Part shown: positions 32,693 through 41,605 of the stretch, piece by piece
How positions within the stretch are numbered: the stretch's first letter is position 1
Layout: the number at the start of each line of letters is the position of its first letter
NCBI GenBank assembly: GCA_023229765.1
Contig: JALNYO010000027.1
Location: 1 to 46,858 of the forward strand
Reading direction: 5' to 3'
Length of the DNA: 46,858 bases
Source of the DNA: Syntrophales bacterium
GTDB taxonomy: Bacteria > Desulfobacterota > Syntrophia > Syntrophales > UBA5619
The notes under the pieces: generated by a model
What the model saw: only the letters and a program-made list of their open reading frames with translations
What the model was told of the DNA's origin: nothing
The model's database searches: none
Position numbers and translations under genes: made by a program

Positions 32693-32884
32693 TTGGAAGT
32701 AAAGGTATTTGACAACGATGTAGAAAAGGCATTGAAGATCCTGAAGAACAAGCTTTCCAAGAGCGGTCTATTTAAGGAATTGAAACTGCGCCGCGCCTAC
32801 GAAAAGCCTTCGGTGAAGCGCAAGCGCAAGGCCATCGAGGCGCGCCGGCGTCTGGCCAAGGTGCAGAGACGCAAGATTTTTTAA
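32693..32884 (+). CDS. rpsU: 30S ribosomal protein S21
   Basis: The 63-residue basic protein matches S21: EVKVFDNDVEKALKILKNKL, SGLFKELKLRRAYEKPS and VKRKRKAIEARRR. S21 sits near the mRNA exit of the small subunit. I chose the TTG at 32693 because it lines up with the usual start of the family and has GGAG eight bases upstream; the upstream in-frame ATG at 32654 would add 13 foreign residues. The LOG-family gene follows after 19 bp. Confidence 0.95.
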   Translation: MEVKVFDNDVEKALKILKNKLSKSGLFKELKLRRAYEKPSVKRKRKAIEARRRLAKVQRRKIF

Positions 32885-32903
32885 GAAAAGAAAAACGGGA
32901 ATA

Positions 32904-33557
32904 ATGGCTGAAAAACAATATGTAGTGGATGCCCTCTCCATTGAGGAGTCGTGGCGCATATTCCGGATCATGGCGGAGTTTGTGGATGCCATCGAGACCC
33001 TCTCCGGGGCTGAGCGCGCGGTCAGCATCTTCGGCTCGGCCAGAACAAAGCCCGGCGATGTCTATTACGAGAAGGCCGAGAAGCTCGCAGGTTTGCTTGC
33101 GGAAGGCGGGTTTGGCGTAATAACCGGCGGCGGTCCCGGCGTGATGGAGGCCGGAAACAAGGGGGCGGCGGAGGCCGGCGGGCAGTCGGTGGGGATGAAC
33201 ATCCGCCTACCCTATGAGCAAAAGCCTAATATTTACGCCAATGTAAGCATTGACTACAAGTATTTTTTCATTCGCAAGGTCATGTTCGTCAAGTACTCCG
33301 TCGCTTATGTAATCATGCCCGGCGGTTTTGGCACTATGGACGAACTCTTCGAGGCGTTGACCCTGATCCAGACGAAACGGATAAAGAGTTTTCCCGTTAT
33401 CCTGATGGGGAGCGAATACTGGCAGGGGCTTGTGGACTGGCTTCGGGAAACGATGCTGTCAGACGGCAAAATTTCCGCCCATGATCTCGACTTTATTCAG
33501 GTTATAGACGAGCCGGAGGATGTTTTCCGGTATATCGAGAAGTACGTAATCGTATAG
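32904..33557 (+). CDS. LOG-family nucleotide phosphoribohydrolase (TIGR00730-type)
   Basis: The 217-residue Rossmann-like protein has the two hallmark motifs GGGPGVMEAGNKGA (about 75-88) and PGGFGTMDELFEALT (about 139-153). Members hydrolyse nucleoside 5'-monophosphates, including cytokinin ribotides, to base plus ribose phosphate; some are annotated wrongly as lysine decarboxylases. It lies 19 bp after rpsU and may be co-transcribed. Confidence 0.9.
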   Translation: MAEKQYVVDALSIEESWRIFRIMAEFVDAIETLSGAERAVSIFGSARTKPGDVYYEKAEKLAGLLAEGGFGVITGGGPGVMEAGNKGAAEAGGQSVGMNIRLPYEQKPNIYANVSIDYKYFFIRKVMFVKYSVAYVIMPGGFGTMDELFEALTLIQTKRIKSFPVILMGSEYWQGLVDWLRETMLSDGKISAHDLDFIQVIDEPEDVFRYIEKYVIV

Positions 33558-33622
33558 AAACCCCAATAGACGTCCCGGTTTGCGCCTGAACGCCTCCTTA
33601 CCAGTAAAGCGTCGCTTTTCTT

Positions 33623-35026
33623 ATGGCTGCTCACAAAGAAGATGCCGTTGAGGCTTCGTCCCTCAAGGAGGTCATCGCCGAACTTGCCAGGGGCAAGGCG
33701 GCGCCCTCGTGCTTTCTGCTCTACGGAGAAGAGGAATTCCAGCTTCAGGATGCCCTGGACAAGATTGTCGATACACTGCTTCCCGCTGTCGGAGAGCGTG
33801 ATTTCAATCTCTTTGCGACAGACGGCGAGCACGAGGATGTGGGCGCCCTTTGCGAATCGCTGATCACCCCGCCGCTGCTGCCGGGGCGAAAAGTCGTGAT
33901 CGTTAAAAATACCCGCCTTTTTGAGTCTAAAAATAATCTTCCCCAGCTCATTGCCCGAATACGGGAGCGCGTTGAATCCGACCCTGCGCGGGCCGCTGCC
34001 GAGTTCATGCAGTTTCTGGCGCTTGCCGGCCTGCAACTGGATGACCTTCGGGACGGGGGCTGGCGGAAAATAGATGACGAAGGGTGGCAGAAACTGGTTC
34101 CCGGCGACGACGGGGGGCAAAGGGAGGCGTGGCTTCCCCGGATTGTGGAAATTGCGGTTGACAGAAAAGCCGCGCCCGTTGTCAAAAAGCCGGATGAAGC
34201 AGAGCGACTGGAGAGGATTTTATCCGGGGGCATGCCAGCGGACAATCATCTCATTTTGACGGCGCCAGGGGCTGATCGCAGAAAAAAGCTATTTAAAACA
34301 ATTGCCGCCGTCGGGCGGATTCTCGTTTTCGAGAAGATAAAGAAAGAGCTGAAACAGCAGCAGACGGTCATGGAACTGGCAGCCGCCAGCCTCGCCAAAA
34401 GCGGAAAACGGATTTCCGGCGGCGGTTGGGAAGCTCTCGGGAAAAAAACCGGGTTCAGCCTGCGGGAGTCGCTGGGGGCAATAGAAAAGCTGATCACATA
34501 CGCCGGCGAGAATGCCGTGATCGAGGCTGCCGATGTGGAGGCCGTCGTCGGCAGGACAAAGGAGGATGTGATCTTCGCCCTGACGGGGGCTATCTCGGCA
34601 AGAAAACTGCCAAGCGCCCTTACAGCGCTGCGGGAGCTGCTTGAACAGGGCGAGGCGCCGCTGATGATCTTTGCGATGATGGTGAAGGAAATCCGGATGC
34701 TGCTGCAGGCGAGGCTGCTTATCGATTCGGGACGACTTAAATCATTCAACGCCAATACGACGGACTACGGGCGTTTCCAGAGGCTTATCTATCCGTCCCT
34801 GAAGCAGCCGCAAGAGGAGGATCAGCTTGATCTCGTCTCGCAGCACCCGTTTGTTGTTTTTCAGGCGCTGAAGAACGCGGCGCGTTTCACCCGCCGGGAA
34901 CTGATCGCTTATCTGGGGCTGCTCGCCCAGACCGATCTGGAACTCAAATCAACCAAACTCCCGCAGCCGCTGCTCTTGGAGCGTTTTCTTGTTTCCGCCT
35001 GCAGCACCGGGCTCAAAGTTTCCTGA
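33623..35026 (+). CDS. holA: DNA polymerase III delta subunit
   Basis: The product has the HolA features: CFLLYGEEEFQLQDALDKI at the N terminus, LPGRKVVIVKN, a central segment with LILTAPGADRRKKLFKTI, RISGGGWEALGKKTG, and the C-terminal collar region (AISARKLPSALTALRELLEQ). It opens the sliding clamp as part of the clamp loader. At 467 residues it is longer than typical (about 340), due to an insertion around 100-180 (an extra region following the ARIRERVESDPARAA stretch). Its last 14 bp overlap the convergent NYN gene. Confidence 0.88.
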   Translation: MAAHKEDAVEASSLKEVIAELARGKAAPSCFLLYGEEEFQLQDALDKIVDTLLPAVGERDFNLFATDGEHEDVGALCESLITPPLLPGRKVVIVKNTRLFESKNNLPQLIARIRERVESDPARAAAEFMQFLALAGLQLDDLRDGGWRKIDDEGWQKLVPGDDGGQREAWLPRIVEIAVDRKAAPVVKKPDEAERLERILSGGMPADNHLILTAPGADRRKKLFKTIAAVGRILVFEKIKKELKQQQTVMELAAASLAKSGKRISGGGWEALGKKTGFSLRESLGAIEKLITYAGENAVIEAADVEAVVGRTKEDVIFALTGAISARKLPSALTALRELLEQGEAPLMIFAMMVKEIRMLLQARLLIDSGRLKSFNANTTDYGRFQRLIYPSLKQPQEEDQLDLVSQHPFVVFQALKNAARFTRRELIAYLGLLAQTDLELKSTKLPQPLLLERFLVSACSTGLKVS

Positions 35027-35558
35027 GGGCGGCGAGGGCAAGCCGTTTCTGCCGGGAGAGTCTGCGCGCCGGGCCCTTCTTTTTCGTCTTGCCGTCATCC
35101 TCGTCTTCGTCTATTTCGCGTTTGGAGAGTTGATCCGAAAACGGGAGGGCAGATTTAGCATTCTCCGGCGCTGGAGCTGTACCCTCCAGCAGGGCCTCGA
35201 ATGTCGCGGAGGAGACCACGCTTTTGCCCCGATGGGCGGCGTAGATGGCGATTTCCCGATCCGAGGTGACGACGGTGAGCTCCTCACTCCCTTTTGCGGC
35301 AAGCCGTTTTATCACCTCGTCGGCCTTTTCCCCGATCCGGGAATAGATGATTTCCACCCCTTCGGAGCGGTCGCGCTCCTCGTTCGGCGAGCCGCCGATC
35401 CAGCCGTCAAAGACCACGGTAACCGAGTGGCCGCGATTTTTTCGGTACGCAGCAAGGCTGCGGATGAGCGCCTTGCGTCCCTCCTCGAGGCTTATCCGTT
35501 CATACTGGCGGAAGCTGGACAGCCGGATTAGATTATAGCCGTCAACGATTATGCGCAT
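35013..35558 (-). CDS. YacP-like NYN-domain RNase
   Basis: The 181-residue protein begins MRIIVDGYNLIR, the first acidic motif of NYN/PIN-type nucleases, and continues with VTVVFDGW, YSRIGEKADEVIKRL and VVTSDREIAIYA, each carrying a conserved acidic residue of the active site. It resembles the YacP/Rae1 group. A charged, lysine-rich C terminus follows (about 140-181). It is convergent with holA, overlapping it by 14 bp. Confidence 0.85.
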   Translation of the reverse strand: MRIIVDGYNLIRLSSFRQYERISLEEGRKALIRSLAAYRKNRGHSVTVVFDGWIGGSPNEERDRSEGVEIIYSRIGEKADEVIKRLAAKGSEELTVVTSDREIAIYAAHRGKSVVSSATFEALLEGTAPAPENAKSALPFSDQLSKREIDEDEDDGKTKKKGPARRLSRQKRLALAALRKL

Positions 35559-35710
35559 GGTGTTTCCGGAATCATTAATTTGTTGTATGACAGCGCAGGC
35601 TATGCTATACGCCCCAGCAGTGCCATCCTGATTACAGCAAACGGAAGTCTTTCATATCACTATGCCTGAATTGATTCAATCCGAAATAAAAATAGGGAGG
35701 TAGAAAGCAG

Positions 35711-36568
35711 ATGGAGATCAAAAATATTTGTGTTTTGGGCGCTGGGCTGATGGGAAATGGTATCACCCAGGTATGCGCGGAGGCGGGTTTTCATGTCAAG
35801 ATGAGGGATATCGAGCAGCGCTTTATAGACAACGGCATGAATAATATCCGCAAGAATCTTGCCCGTGATGTCCAGAAGGGGAAGAAGACCCAGGCGCAGG
35901 CCGATGAGATTCTTGGGCGAATAAAGCCGGTTCTGGATCTGAAGGAGGCCGCCGCCGATGCGGATGTCGTCGTCGAGGTCGTCGTTGAGGTCATGAACAT
36001 CAAAAAGCAGGTCTATGCGGAGCTGGAGGAGATAGTTTCCGATAAATGCCTTTTCTTCACCAATACTTCAGGACTCAGTATAACCGAGATGGCGGCGATT
36101 ACCAAAAGGCCGGATCGTTTCATCGGCACGCACTTTTTTAACCCGGTCCCGGTGATGCGCCTGCTGGAGATCATCCGCGGCTATGAGACGTCCGAGGCAA
36201 CCCTCGCTGTCGCGAAGACCTGGGGGGAAAAGCTCGGCAAGGAGTGCATAGTCGTCAAGGAGGCCCCGGCTTTTGTCGTCAACCGGATACTGTGTCTGAT
36301 GCTCAACGAGGCCTTTTTTGTCCTCGGCGAGGGGCTGGCGACTCCGGAGGATATCGACAAGGGAATGGTGCTCGGCTGCAATCAGCCGATCGGGCCGCTG
36401 GCCCTGTCGGATCTGATCGGCAACGATACGCTGCTCCACATTATGGAAGGACTGCGCAGGGAATTGGGGGACAAGTACATCCCCGCGCCGCTGCTTGTCC
36501 AACTGGTTCGCGCCGGCCGTTTCGGGAGAAAATCGGGCAAAGGGGTCTATGATTACACCTCGAAGTAG
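35711..36568 (+). CDS. hbd: 3-hydroxyacyl-CoA (3-hydroxybutyryl-CoA) dehydrogenase
   Basis: The 285-residue protein has the N-terminal NAD-binding motif GAGLMGNGITQVCAEAGF, the catalytic region THFFNPVPVMRLLEI (His141) and the C-terminal FGRKSGKGVYDY typical of short-chain hydroxyacyl-CoA dehydrogenases. It interconverts 3-hydroxybutyryl-CoA and acetoacetyl-CoA in beta-oxidation or butyrate-type metabolism. GGGAGG lies about ten bases before the ATG. An acyl-CoA dehydrogenase gene follows in the same direction after a 191-bp repeat-bearing gap, so the two probably act in the same pathway. Confidence 0.93.
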   Translation: MEIKNICVLGAGLMGNGITQVCAEAGFHVKMRDIEQRFIDNGMNNIRKNLARDVQKGKKTQAQADEILGRIKPVLDLKEAAADADVVVEVVVEVMNIKKQVYAELEEIVSDKCLFFTNTSGLSITEMAAITKRPDRFIGTHFFNPVPVMRLLEIIRGYETSEATLAVAKTWGEKLGKECIVVKEAPAFVVNRILCLMLNEAFFVLGEGLATPEDIDKGMVLGCNQPIGPLALSDLIGNDTLLHIMEGLRRELGDKYIPAPLLVQLVRAGRFGRKSGKGVYDYTSK

Positions 36569-36572
36569 GGAT

Positions 36573-36740
36573 TTTATAAACCCCCATGCCCGAAGCGGGC
36601 ACAACGAATGATGAAAACGAAGTAGGGGCGGTTCACGAACCGCCCTTATTGGAGGGACGCGCTCCGTCGCGTCCGCAGGTCCCAAAAGTGTGATGATGTA
36701 AGGTATAGATATTGTTTATACAAATTCCATTTTCATAAAA
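36573..36740. repeat. Mosaic of short dispersed repeats in the hbd-acyl-CoA dehydrogenase gap
   Basis: Three repeat pieces lie side by side: a variant of the aaacccccatgcc unit (36573-36604), a perfect hairpin GGGCGGTTC/GAACCGCCC (36626-36645), and the GGACGCG/CGCGTCC hairpin (36651-36679). The following stretch to 36740 resembles 6880-6945 (caaaagt, gatattgtt, aaattc and attttcata in the same order). The gap appears assembled from the same repeat families as the gspF-gspG gap. Confidence 0.6.
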
Positions 36741-36759
36741 ACGGGGAGGGATAGACATC

Positions 36760-37902
36760 ATGGATTTCGAATTTACCGAAGAACAGAAGATGCTGAAGGA
36801 TATGGCATATCGTTTTGCCCAGGCGGAATTGGCGCCGGTTGCGCAGGAATGCGACGAACAGGAGAAATACACGCCGGAGATCCGGAAAAAGGCGGCGGAA
36901 AACGGTCTGGTCGGCGCCTGGATCGCGGAAGAATACGGCGGCTGCAATGCCGGCATTCTCGGCAACGCCATCATTACCGAGGAACTTTCAAGATTTGACA
37001 TGGGCATTGGCCTCAATATTACCTCCGCGTCTTTTGGCTGCGAGGCCATTTACCAGTACGGAACGGAAGAGCAGAAAAAACGCTATCTTCCCCCCGTCTG
37101 CCGGGGCGAGCAGGTAAGCGCCGGCGCCTTTACTGAGCCGAATGCCGGAACGGATGTCGCCGGGTACAAGACGCGCGCGGTGAAAGACGGCAGCGACTAT
37201 GTGATCAACGGCAACAAGATGTTTATCACCAACGGCACGGTATGCGATTTTATGGTCACTCAGTGCATCACCAATCCCGAGGAGAAAAGGCATAACAGCT
37301 TCAGCCTGATTATCATCCCGGCCGACGCCCAGGGGGTGACTCGCAGCAAGATTCACGGCAAGATGGGAATCCGCGCCAGCGCCACCGCGGAGATCGCCCT
37401 GGAGGATGTGCGTGTTCCCCAGACGAACCTTGTCGGAAGAGAAGGCAACGGTTTCAAGCAGTTGATGCATTTCTTCGATACCACCCGGGTGATGGTTTCC
37501 GCCCAGGCCCTGGGGCTGGCCGAGGCCTGTCTGGAGACGAGCATCAAATACGTAAAAGAGCGCACCGTCTTTGGCGCGCCGTTGGGCGCCTACCAGCTTA
37601 CGCAGAAGAAGCTGACCGAAATGGCAATCAAGATCGAGGCGTTGCGGGGGCTTGTATATAAAGCGGCCTGGCTGATCGACGAGGGGCGTCCCGATTATAT
37701 GCTGGCCGCGATGGCGAAATTCTTCGGCGGTGAGACTGCGGTCTTCTGCGCCAATTACGCCGTCGAGCTGCACGGCGGTTACGGGTATATCGAGGAGTAC
37801 CCGGTGCAGAAGTGGTACCGGGACGCCAAAATCCTCGAGCTGTACGAGGGGACGAAAGAGGCGGAGATCATGACGATCGGCCGCTACCTGCAGGCAAGAT
37901 AG
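36760..37902 (+). CDS. Acyl-CoA dehydrogenase
   Basis: The 380-residue flavoprotein has the acyl-CoA dehydrogenase layout: N-terminal helical domain, beta domain with GAFTEPNAGTDVAGYKTRAV and NGNKMFITNG, and C-terminal helical domain with KERTVFGAPLGAYQLTQ, ELHGGYGYIEEYPVQKWYRD and LYEGTKEAE. Glu363 in YEGT is the likely catalytic base. It introduces the alpha-beta double bond in an acyl-CoA and passes electrons to ETF. Substrate chain length cannot be read from sequence. GGGAGG about ten bases upstream supports the start. Only 12 bp separate its stop from the convergent rpe gene. Confidence 0.93.
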   Translation: MDFEFTEEQKMLKDMAYRFAQAELAPVAQECDEQEKYTPEIRKKAAENGLVGAWIAEEYGGCNAGILGNAIITEELSRFDMGIGLNITSASFGCEAIYQYGTEEQKKRYLPPVCRGEQVSAGAFTEPNAGTDVAGYKTRAVKDGSDYVINGNKMFITNGTVCDFMVTQCITNPEEKRHNSFSLIIIPADAQGVTRSKIHGKMGIRASATAEIALEDVRVPQTNLVGREGNGFKQLMHFFDTTRVMVSAQALGLAEACLETSIKYVKERTVFGAPLGAYQLTQKKLTEMAIKIEALRGLVYKAAWLIDEGRPDYMLAAMAKFFGGETAVFCANYAVELHGGYGYIEEYPVQKWYRDAKILELYEGTKEAEIMTIGRYLQAR

Positions 37903-37914
37903 GGGCAGGCGGAT

Positions 37915-38586
37915 TTATACGGTAAAAATCGGCGCGGTGAGGATGTTTCTCATTGCGTCGATTGTTGTCTGATAGCTATCGCTTTTGAAGATCGCGTTTC
38001 CGGCGACGAAAACATCTGCGCCGGCAGCGGCAATGGTACGAAGATTGTTTAGGGAAACCCCTCCATCTACCTCCAGCAGCGCCGGGGAAGCTGTGCTTTT
38101 GAGCAGCTTCCTGGCCGCGCGGATTTTGGCAAGGGAGCTTTCGATAAACTTCTGCCCCCCGAAGCCGGGGTTGACGCTCATAATCAGCAGCAGATCGATC
38201 TCCGGCAGGATTGGTTCGATCAGACAAAGAGGCGTGGCCGGGTTTACCGAAACGCCGGCCTTGATCCCCTGTTCATGGATCAGGCCAAGTAGCCGATGCA
38301 GATGCGCCGTCGCCTCGAAGTGGACGGTGAGCCAGTTGGCTCCCGCCTGTGCGAAGGCTTCCACGTAGCGCTCGGGATTTTCGATCATCAAATGGACGTC
38401 AAAGGGCAGGGTCGTCGCCTTGCGCAAGGAGGAGATCAGCCCCGGGCCGATGGTGATATTCGGGACAAAGTGGCCGTCCATGACATCTATGTGGAGCCAG
38501 TCAGCCCCTGCTGCCTGCACCGCGGCGATTTCCTCGCCGAGTCGGCTTCCGTCCGCGGAAAGTATCGATGGCGCGATAATTTTCAT
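37915..38586 (-). CDS. rpe: Ribulose-phosphate 3-epimerase
   Basis: The 223-residue TIM-barrel protein starts MKIIAPSILSAD and contains WLHIDVMDGHFVPN, FDVHLMIENPERY, MSVNPGFGGQKF and LEVDGGVSLNN, which together give the metal-binding His/Asp set and the phosphate site of Rpe. It interconverts ribulose 5-phosphate and xylulose 5-phosphate. I chose ATG 38586 (GGAGAGG just upstream) over the ATG at 38634, which would add 16 residues not seen in the family. Confidence 0.95.
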   Translation of the reverse strand: MKIIAPSILSADGSRLGEEIAAVQAAGADWLHIDVMDGHFVPNITIGPGLISSLRKATTLPFDVHLMIENPERYVEAFAQAGANWLTVHFEATAHLHRLLGLIHEQGIKAGVSVNPATPLCLIEPILPEIDLLLIMSVNPGFGGQKFIESSLAKIRAARKLLKSTASPALLEVDGGVSLNNLRTIAAAGADVFVAGNAIFKSDSYQTTIDAMRNILTAPIFTV

Positions 38587-38770
38587 TCTGCCTCTCCTGT
38601 TGCTTTCGTTGCGAGCTTGAATAACGACAGTCATTCCGAATTCACGCAGCTATTGAAGTTGCCTCAAGAATCAAAGAATATTCCAAGTCTATCATTATTA
38701 TATCCAATTCCTTCCTTGATGCCGTGCTGACGTCCATTGGTCTTTCAAATGTCTTGGGAAAGCATAATAC

Positions 38771-40924
38771 TCAACGTCCAGTAGTAACACCGAGTTGGTT
38801 CATCATGAACGTATAGTACTCTGCGATATCACGGTAACGCTGGAATCGGCCCGAGCTGCCACCATGACCAGCCTCCATCTTCGTGCGGAATACCAGCAGG
38901 TTATTGCCGAACTGTCGGTCGCGCAGACGCGCAACGTACTTGGCCGGTTCCCAGTACTGCACCTGCGAGTCCCACAGGCCAGTGCCGACGAACATTGCCG
39001 GATAGGAGGTCGCATGCGACTGGTCGTACGGCGAATAACTCAGCATGTACTCATAATATACAGGATCCTTTGGGTTACCCCACTCGTCGAACTCGTTGGT
39101 GGTCAACGGAATAGACTCATCCAGCATTGTGGTGACGATATCGACGAATGGCACCTGCGAAACAATCACCCGATAGCTTGATGGCGCCATGTTGGCAATC
39201 GCGCCCATCAACAGGCCTCCGGCGCTGCCCCCCAGCGCAGCGACTCGATCCGGCGCCGCATAGCCTTGCTCGACCAGATAATTGGTGACATCGATGAAAT
39301 CGGTGAAGGTGTTTTTCTTTTTGAGCAGTTTGCCCTCCTCATACCATTGCCTCCCCATCTCCTGGCCGCCGCGAATATGCGCGATCGCATAGACCATACC
39401 ACGGTCAAGCAGGCTGATGATATTGCTGCTGAAGGTCGGTTCGACGCTGTTTCCGTAGGAACCATAGCCGTACTGCAGCAGCGCGGAGCGGCCATCCTTG
39501 ACAAAACCCTTGCGATAAACTATCGATACCGGGATACGGGTGCCGTCATGAGCAATTGCCCACTGGCGCTCGGTCACATAGTTACTCTTGTCGAAGCCGC
39601 CGAGAACCGGGGATTCCTTGAGCAGGCGACGCTCTTTCGTGGCCATGTTCAATTCATAGGTGGTCGCCGGGGTGGTCAGCGAGGTATAGCTGTAGCGCAG
39701 CCAATCGGTATTCGGTTGCGGATTAATGTCCAACGCCATACAGTAGGCCGGCTCGTCAGCGGCGACAAGGGTTTCTTTACCGCTGTTAGACAGAATACGG
39801 ATGCGGGTAAGGCCGCCGGAACGTTCGGCAATCGCGACAAAATTATCGAATAGCTCAAAGCCGGAGATCAGGATCGCTTCGTCGTGGGGAACGAGATCGA
39901 CCCAGCGGGAACGGTCATTCCAGATGCCATCGGTGAAGGTCATGAGTTTGAAGTTCTGGGCATTCCAGTTGGTACGCACCACCCAGCGTCCGGCGAGATG
40001 ATCGGCCTTGTACTCGAAGTCACGGGTGCGCCCGGCAATCAACTTGAATTCGCCAGGGTTGTTGGCGTTCGCGCAGCGCTGCTCGGTTGACAGGGTGCTC
40101 TCCAGGTAGATGCAGATGTAAGCCTCCGAACGCGTCAGACCAACGTCCATGTAAAAACTGTCATCCGGCTCGTGATAGACAACCGGATCGGTGGCGACAT
40201 CACCGTTTATTTTGTGTGATTTTATACTCTTACTCAACAACGTGTCCGGATCATTCCAGGTATAGAAGATCGTCGCGTTGTCTCCCGCCCAGGCAATGCC
40301 GGTTGATAGGCCGGTGACGCCGGTATTGGTGATCGCACCGGTCTCAAGGTTCTTGATGCGGAGGCTGTACTGGCGACGACCGACGCTGTCCTCGACAAAT
40401 GCTAACAGCTGCTGATTCGGGCTTACCTTGAAGTTACCTACCTGATAATAACTGTGCCCCTTGGCAAGTTCGTTAACGTCGAGCATTATTTCTTCAGGGG
40501 CATCCATGCTTATCCTGCGACGCGCATAAATCTGGTATTCTTTCCCCTCTTCGAAGCGGCTGTAGTACCAATAATCCTTATAGAGATAGGGAACGCTGAC
40601 ATCGTCCTGCTTCAGCTTGCCGATCAGCTCCTCGTAGAGTTGATTCTTATAATCGGCGAGCGGCGCCATAACAGCATCTGCGTAAGCGTTCTCGGCAGTC
40701 AGGTAGGCGAGCATTTTCTGATCTTCGCGCTTGTCATCCCGTAGCCAGTAATACTCATCCATGCGTGAGCCGCTTGGCGCGACCACTTCAAACACACGTT
40801 TTTCTGCGCTCGGTTGGACCTGCCCCACATCTGCGGAGGTCAGGGGTCTTGTTACTGATTGAGAATCGCCGTATGAGCAGGAAAAAAGCAACAGGGCGGA
40901 AAGAAGAACCGAAATAAGCTGCAT
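38771..40924 (-). CDS. ptrB: Oligopeptidase B-like S9 peptidase, predicted lipoprotein
   Basis: The roughly 717-residue protein has the prolyl-oligopeptidase architecture: RMDEYYWLRDD at the start of the propeller region and a C-terminal alpha/beta hydrolase with Ser567 (GGSAGGLLMG), the Asp of GLWDSQVQYWEPAKY and His687 (AGHGGSSGRF). The last motifs are those of oligopeptidase B, which cuts peptides after Arg or Lys. From ATG 40924 the N terminus is a lipoprotein signal (MQLISVLLSALLLFSC), unusual for a family that is mostly cytoplasmic. Longer in-frame starts exist (ATG 40993, TTG 41020) but would bury that signal. The gene begins an accessory-looking block that runs to 43781. Confidence 0.88.
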   Translation of the reverse strand: MQLISVLLSALLLFSCSYGDSQSVTRPLTSADVGQVQPSAEKRVFEVVAPSGSRMDEYYWLRDDKREDQKMLAYLTAENAYADAVMAPLADYKNQLYEELIGKLKQDDVSVPYLYKDYWYYSRFEEGKEYQIYARRRISMDAPEEIMLDVNELAKGHSYYQVGNFKVSPNQQLLAFVEDSVGRRQYSLRIKNLETGAITNTGVTGLSTGIAWAGDNATIFYTWNDPDTLLSKSIKSHKINGDVATDPVVYHEPDDSFYMDVGLTRSEAYICIYLESTLSTEQRCANANNPGEFKLIAGRTRDFEYKADHLAGRWVVRTNWNAQNFKLMTFTDGIWNDRSRWVDLVPHDEAILISGFELFDNFVAIAERSGGLTRIRILSNSGKETLVAADEPAYCMALDINPQPNTDWLRYSYTSLTTPATTYELNMATKERRLLKESPVLGGFDKSNYVTERQWAIAHDGTRIPVSIVYRKGFVKDGRSALLQYGYGSYGNSVEPTFSSNIISLLDRGMVYAIAHIRGGQEMGRQWYEEGKLLKKKNTFTDFIDVTNYLVEQGYAAPDRVAALGGSAGGLLMGAIANMAPSSYRVIVSQVPFVDIVTTMLDESIPLTTNEFDEWGNPKDPVYYEYMLSYSPYDQSHATSYPAMFVGTGLWDSQVQYWEPAKYVARLRDRQFGNNLLVFRTKMEAGHGGSSGRFQRYRDIAEYYTFMMNQLGVTTGR

Positions 40925-41051
40925 GGAAATACTTGCGATGCCATGATGCCCTCCGGGATAATTTTGCAGCACACTGTTTTGGCTGTTAAACATAACAGGC
41001 TTCCTCAACCACATCTGCAATCACCCATTTATTCCCCTTTTTGTAATTAAG

Positions 41052-41483
41052 TCAAGGTGCTACTGTTCTTATTACATTAGGCAAATTCTCCGCACCAGTA
41101 TAAAAAACAATCAGTTTTACCGGAACATCCCCGGTATTTTTACCGCAATGACGGGTATTGACTACCTCGATGATCGCATCTCCCTCTTGGAAAAGTGATA
41201 TTTTTTTATCTTCCAGTTCAATAGTCAATGACCCTGATAACACGTAGGCATAAACAGGGACGGGGTGAGTGTGCCATCCCGTTTCAGCCCCAGGGGGAAG
41301 TTCCACGGTCATGACCGTCACCTCCGGGTTATCCATTTTTAAGTAAGCGATGGGTTGGCCGTTGCTCGTGTTTTTCGTTTTGAGGACAACCCGTGCCTGA
41401 ACGTCGCCAATGTATTCGGCGGCGCTGACAAGGGAAGACATACAGAGTATAAAGAAGAGGCATAATGATATTCTGATTTTCAT
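41052..41483 (-). CDS. Exported cupin-domain protein
   Basis: This 143-residue protein has a signal peptide (about 1-21, cleavage near VSA-AE) and a single cupin fold: GAETGWHTHPVPVYAYVLSG (metal-binding His residues) and GDAIIEVVNTRHCGKNTG. Small periplasmic cupins bind a metal or small ligand; the function is unknown. It reads in the same direction as its neighbours. Confidence 0.83.
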   Translation of the reverse strand: MKIRISLCLFFILCMSSLVSAAEYIGDVQARVVLKTKNTSNGQPIAYLKMDNPEVTVMTVELPPGAETGWHTHPVPVYAYVLSGSLTIELEDKKISLFQEGDAIIEVVNTRHCGKNTGDVPVKLIVFYTGAENLPNVIRTVAP

Positions 41484-41605
41484 AAAACACCTTTTGTCAG
41501 CATGGAGGATTTCTGTCTGATGTGCAAGGAAAGACAGACATCAAGGTGGACGGATTCCAAGAAATCAAAGTACCCAGATGATGCCAGTTATATTTCCTCT
41601 TTTAT

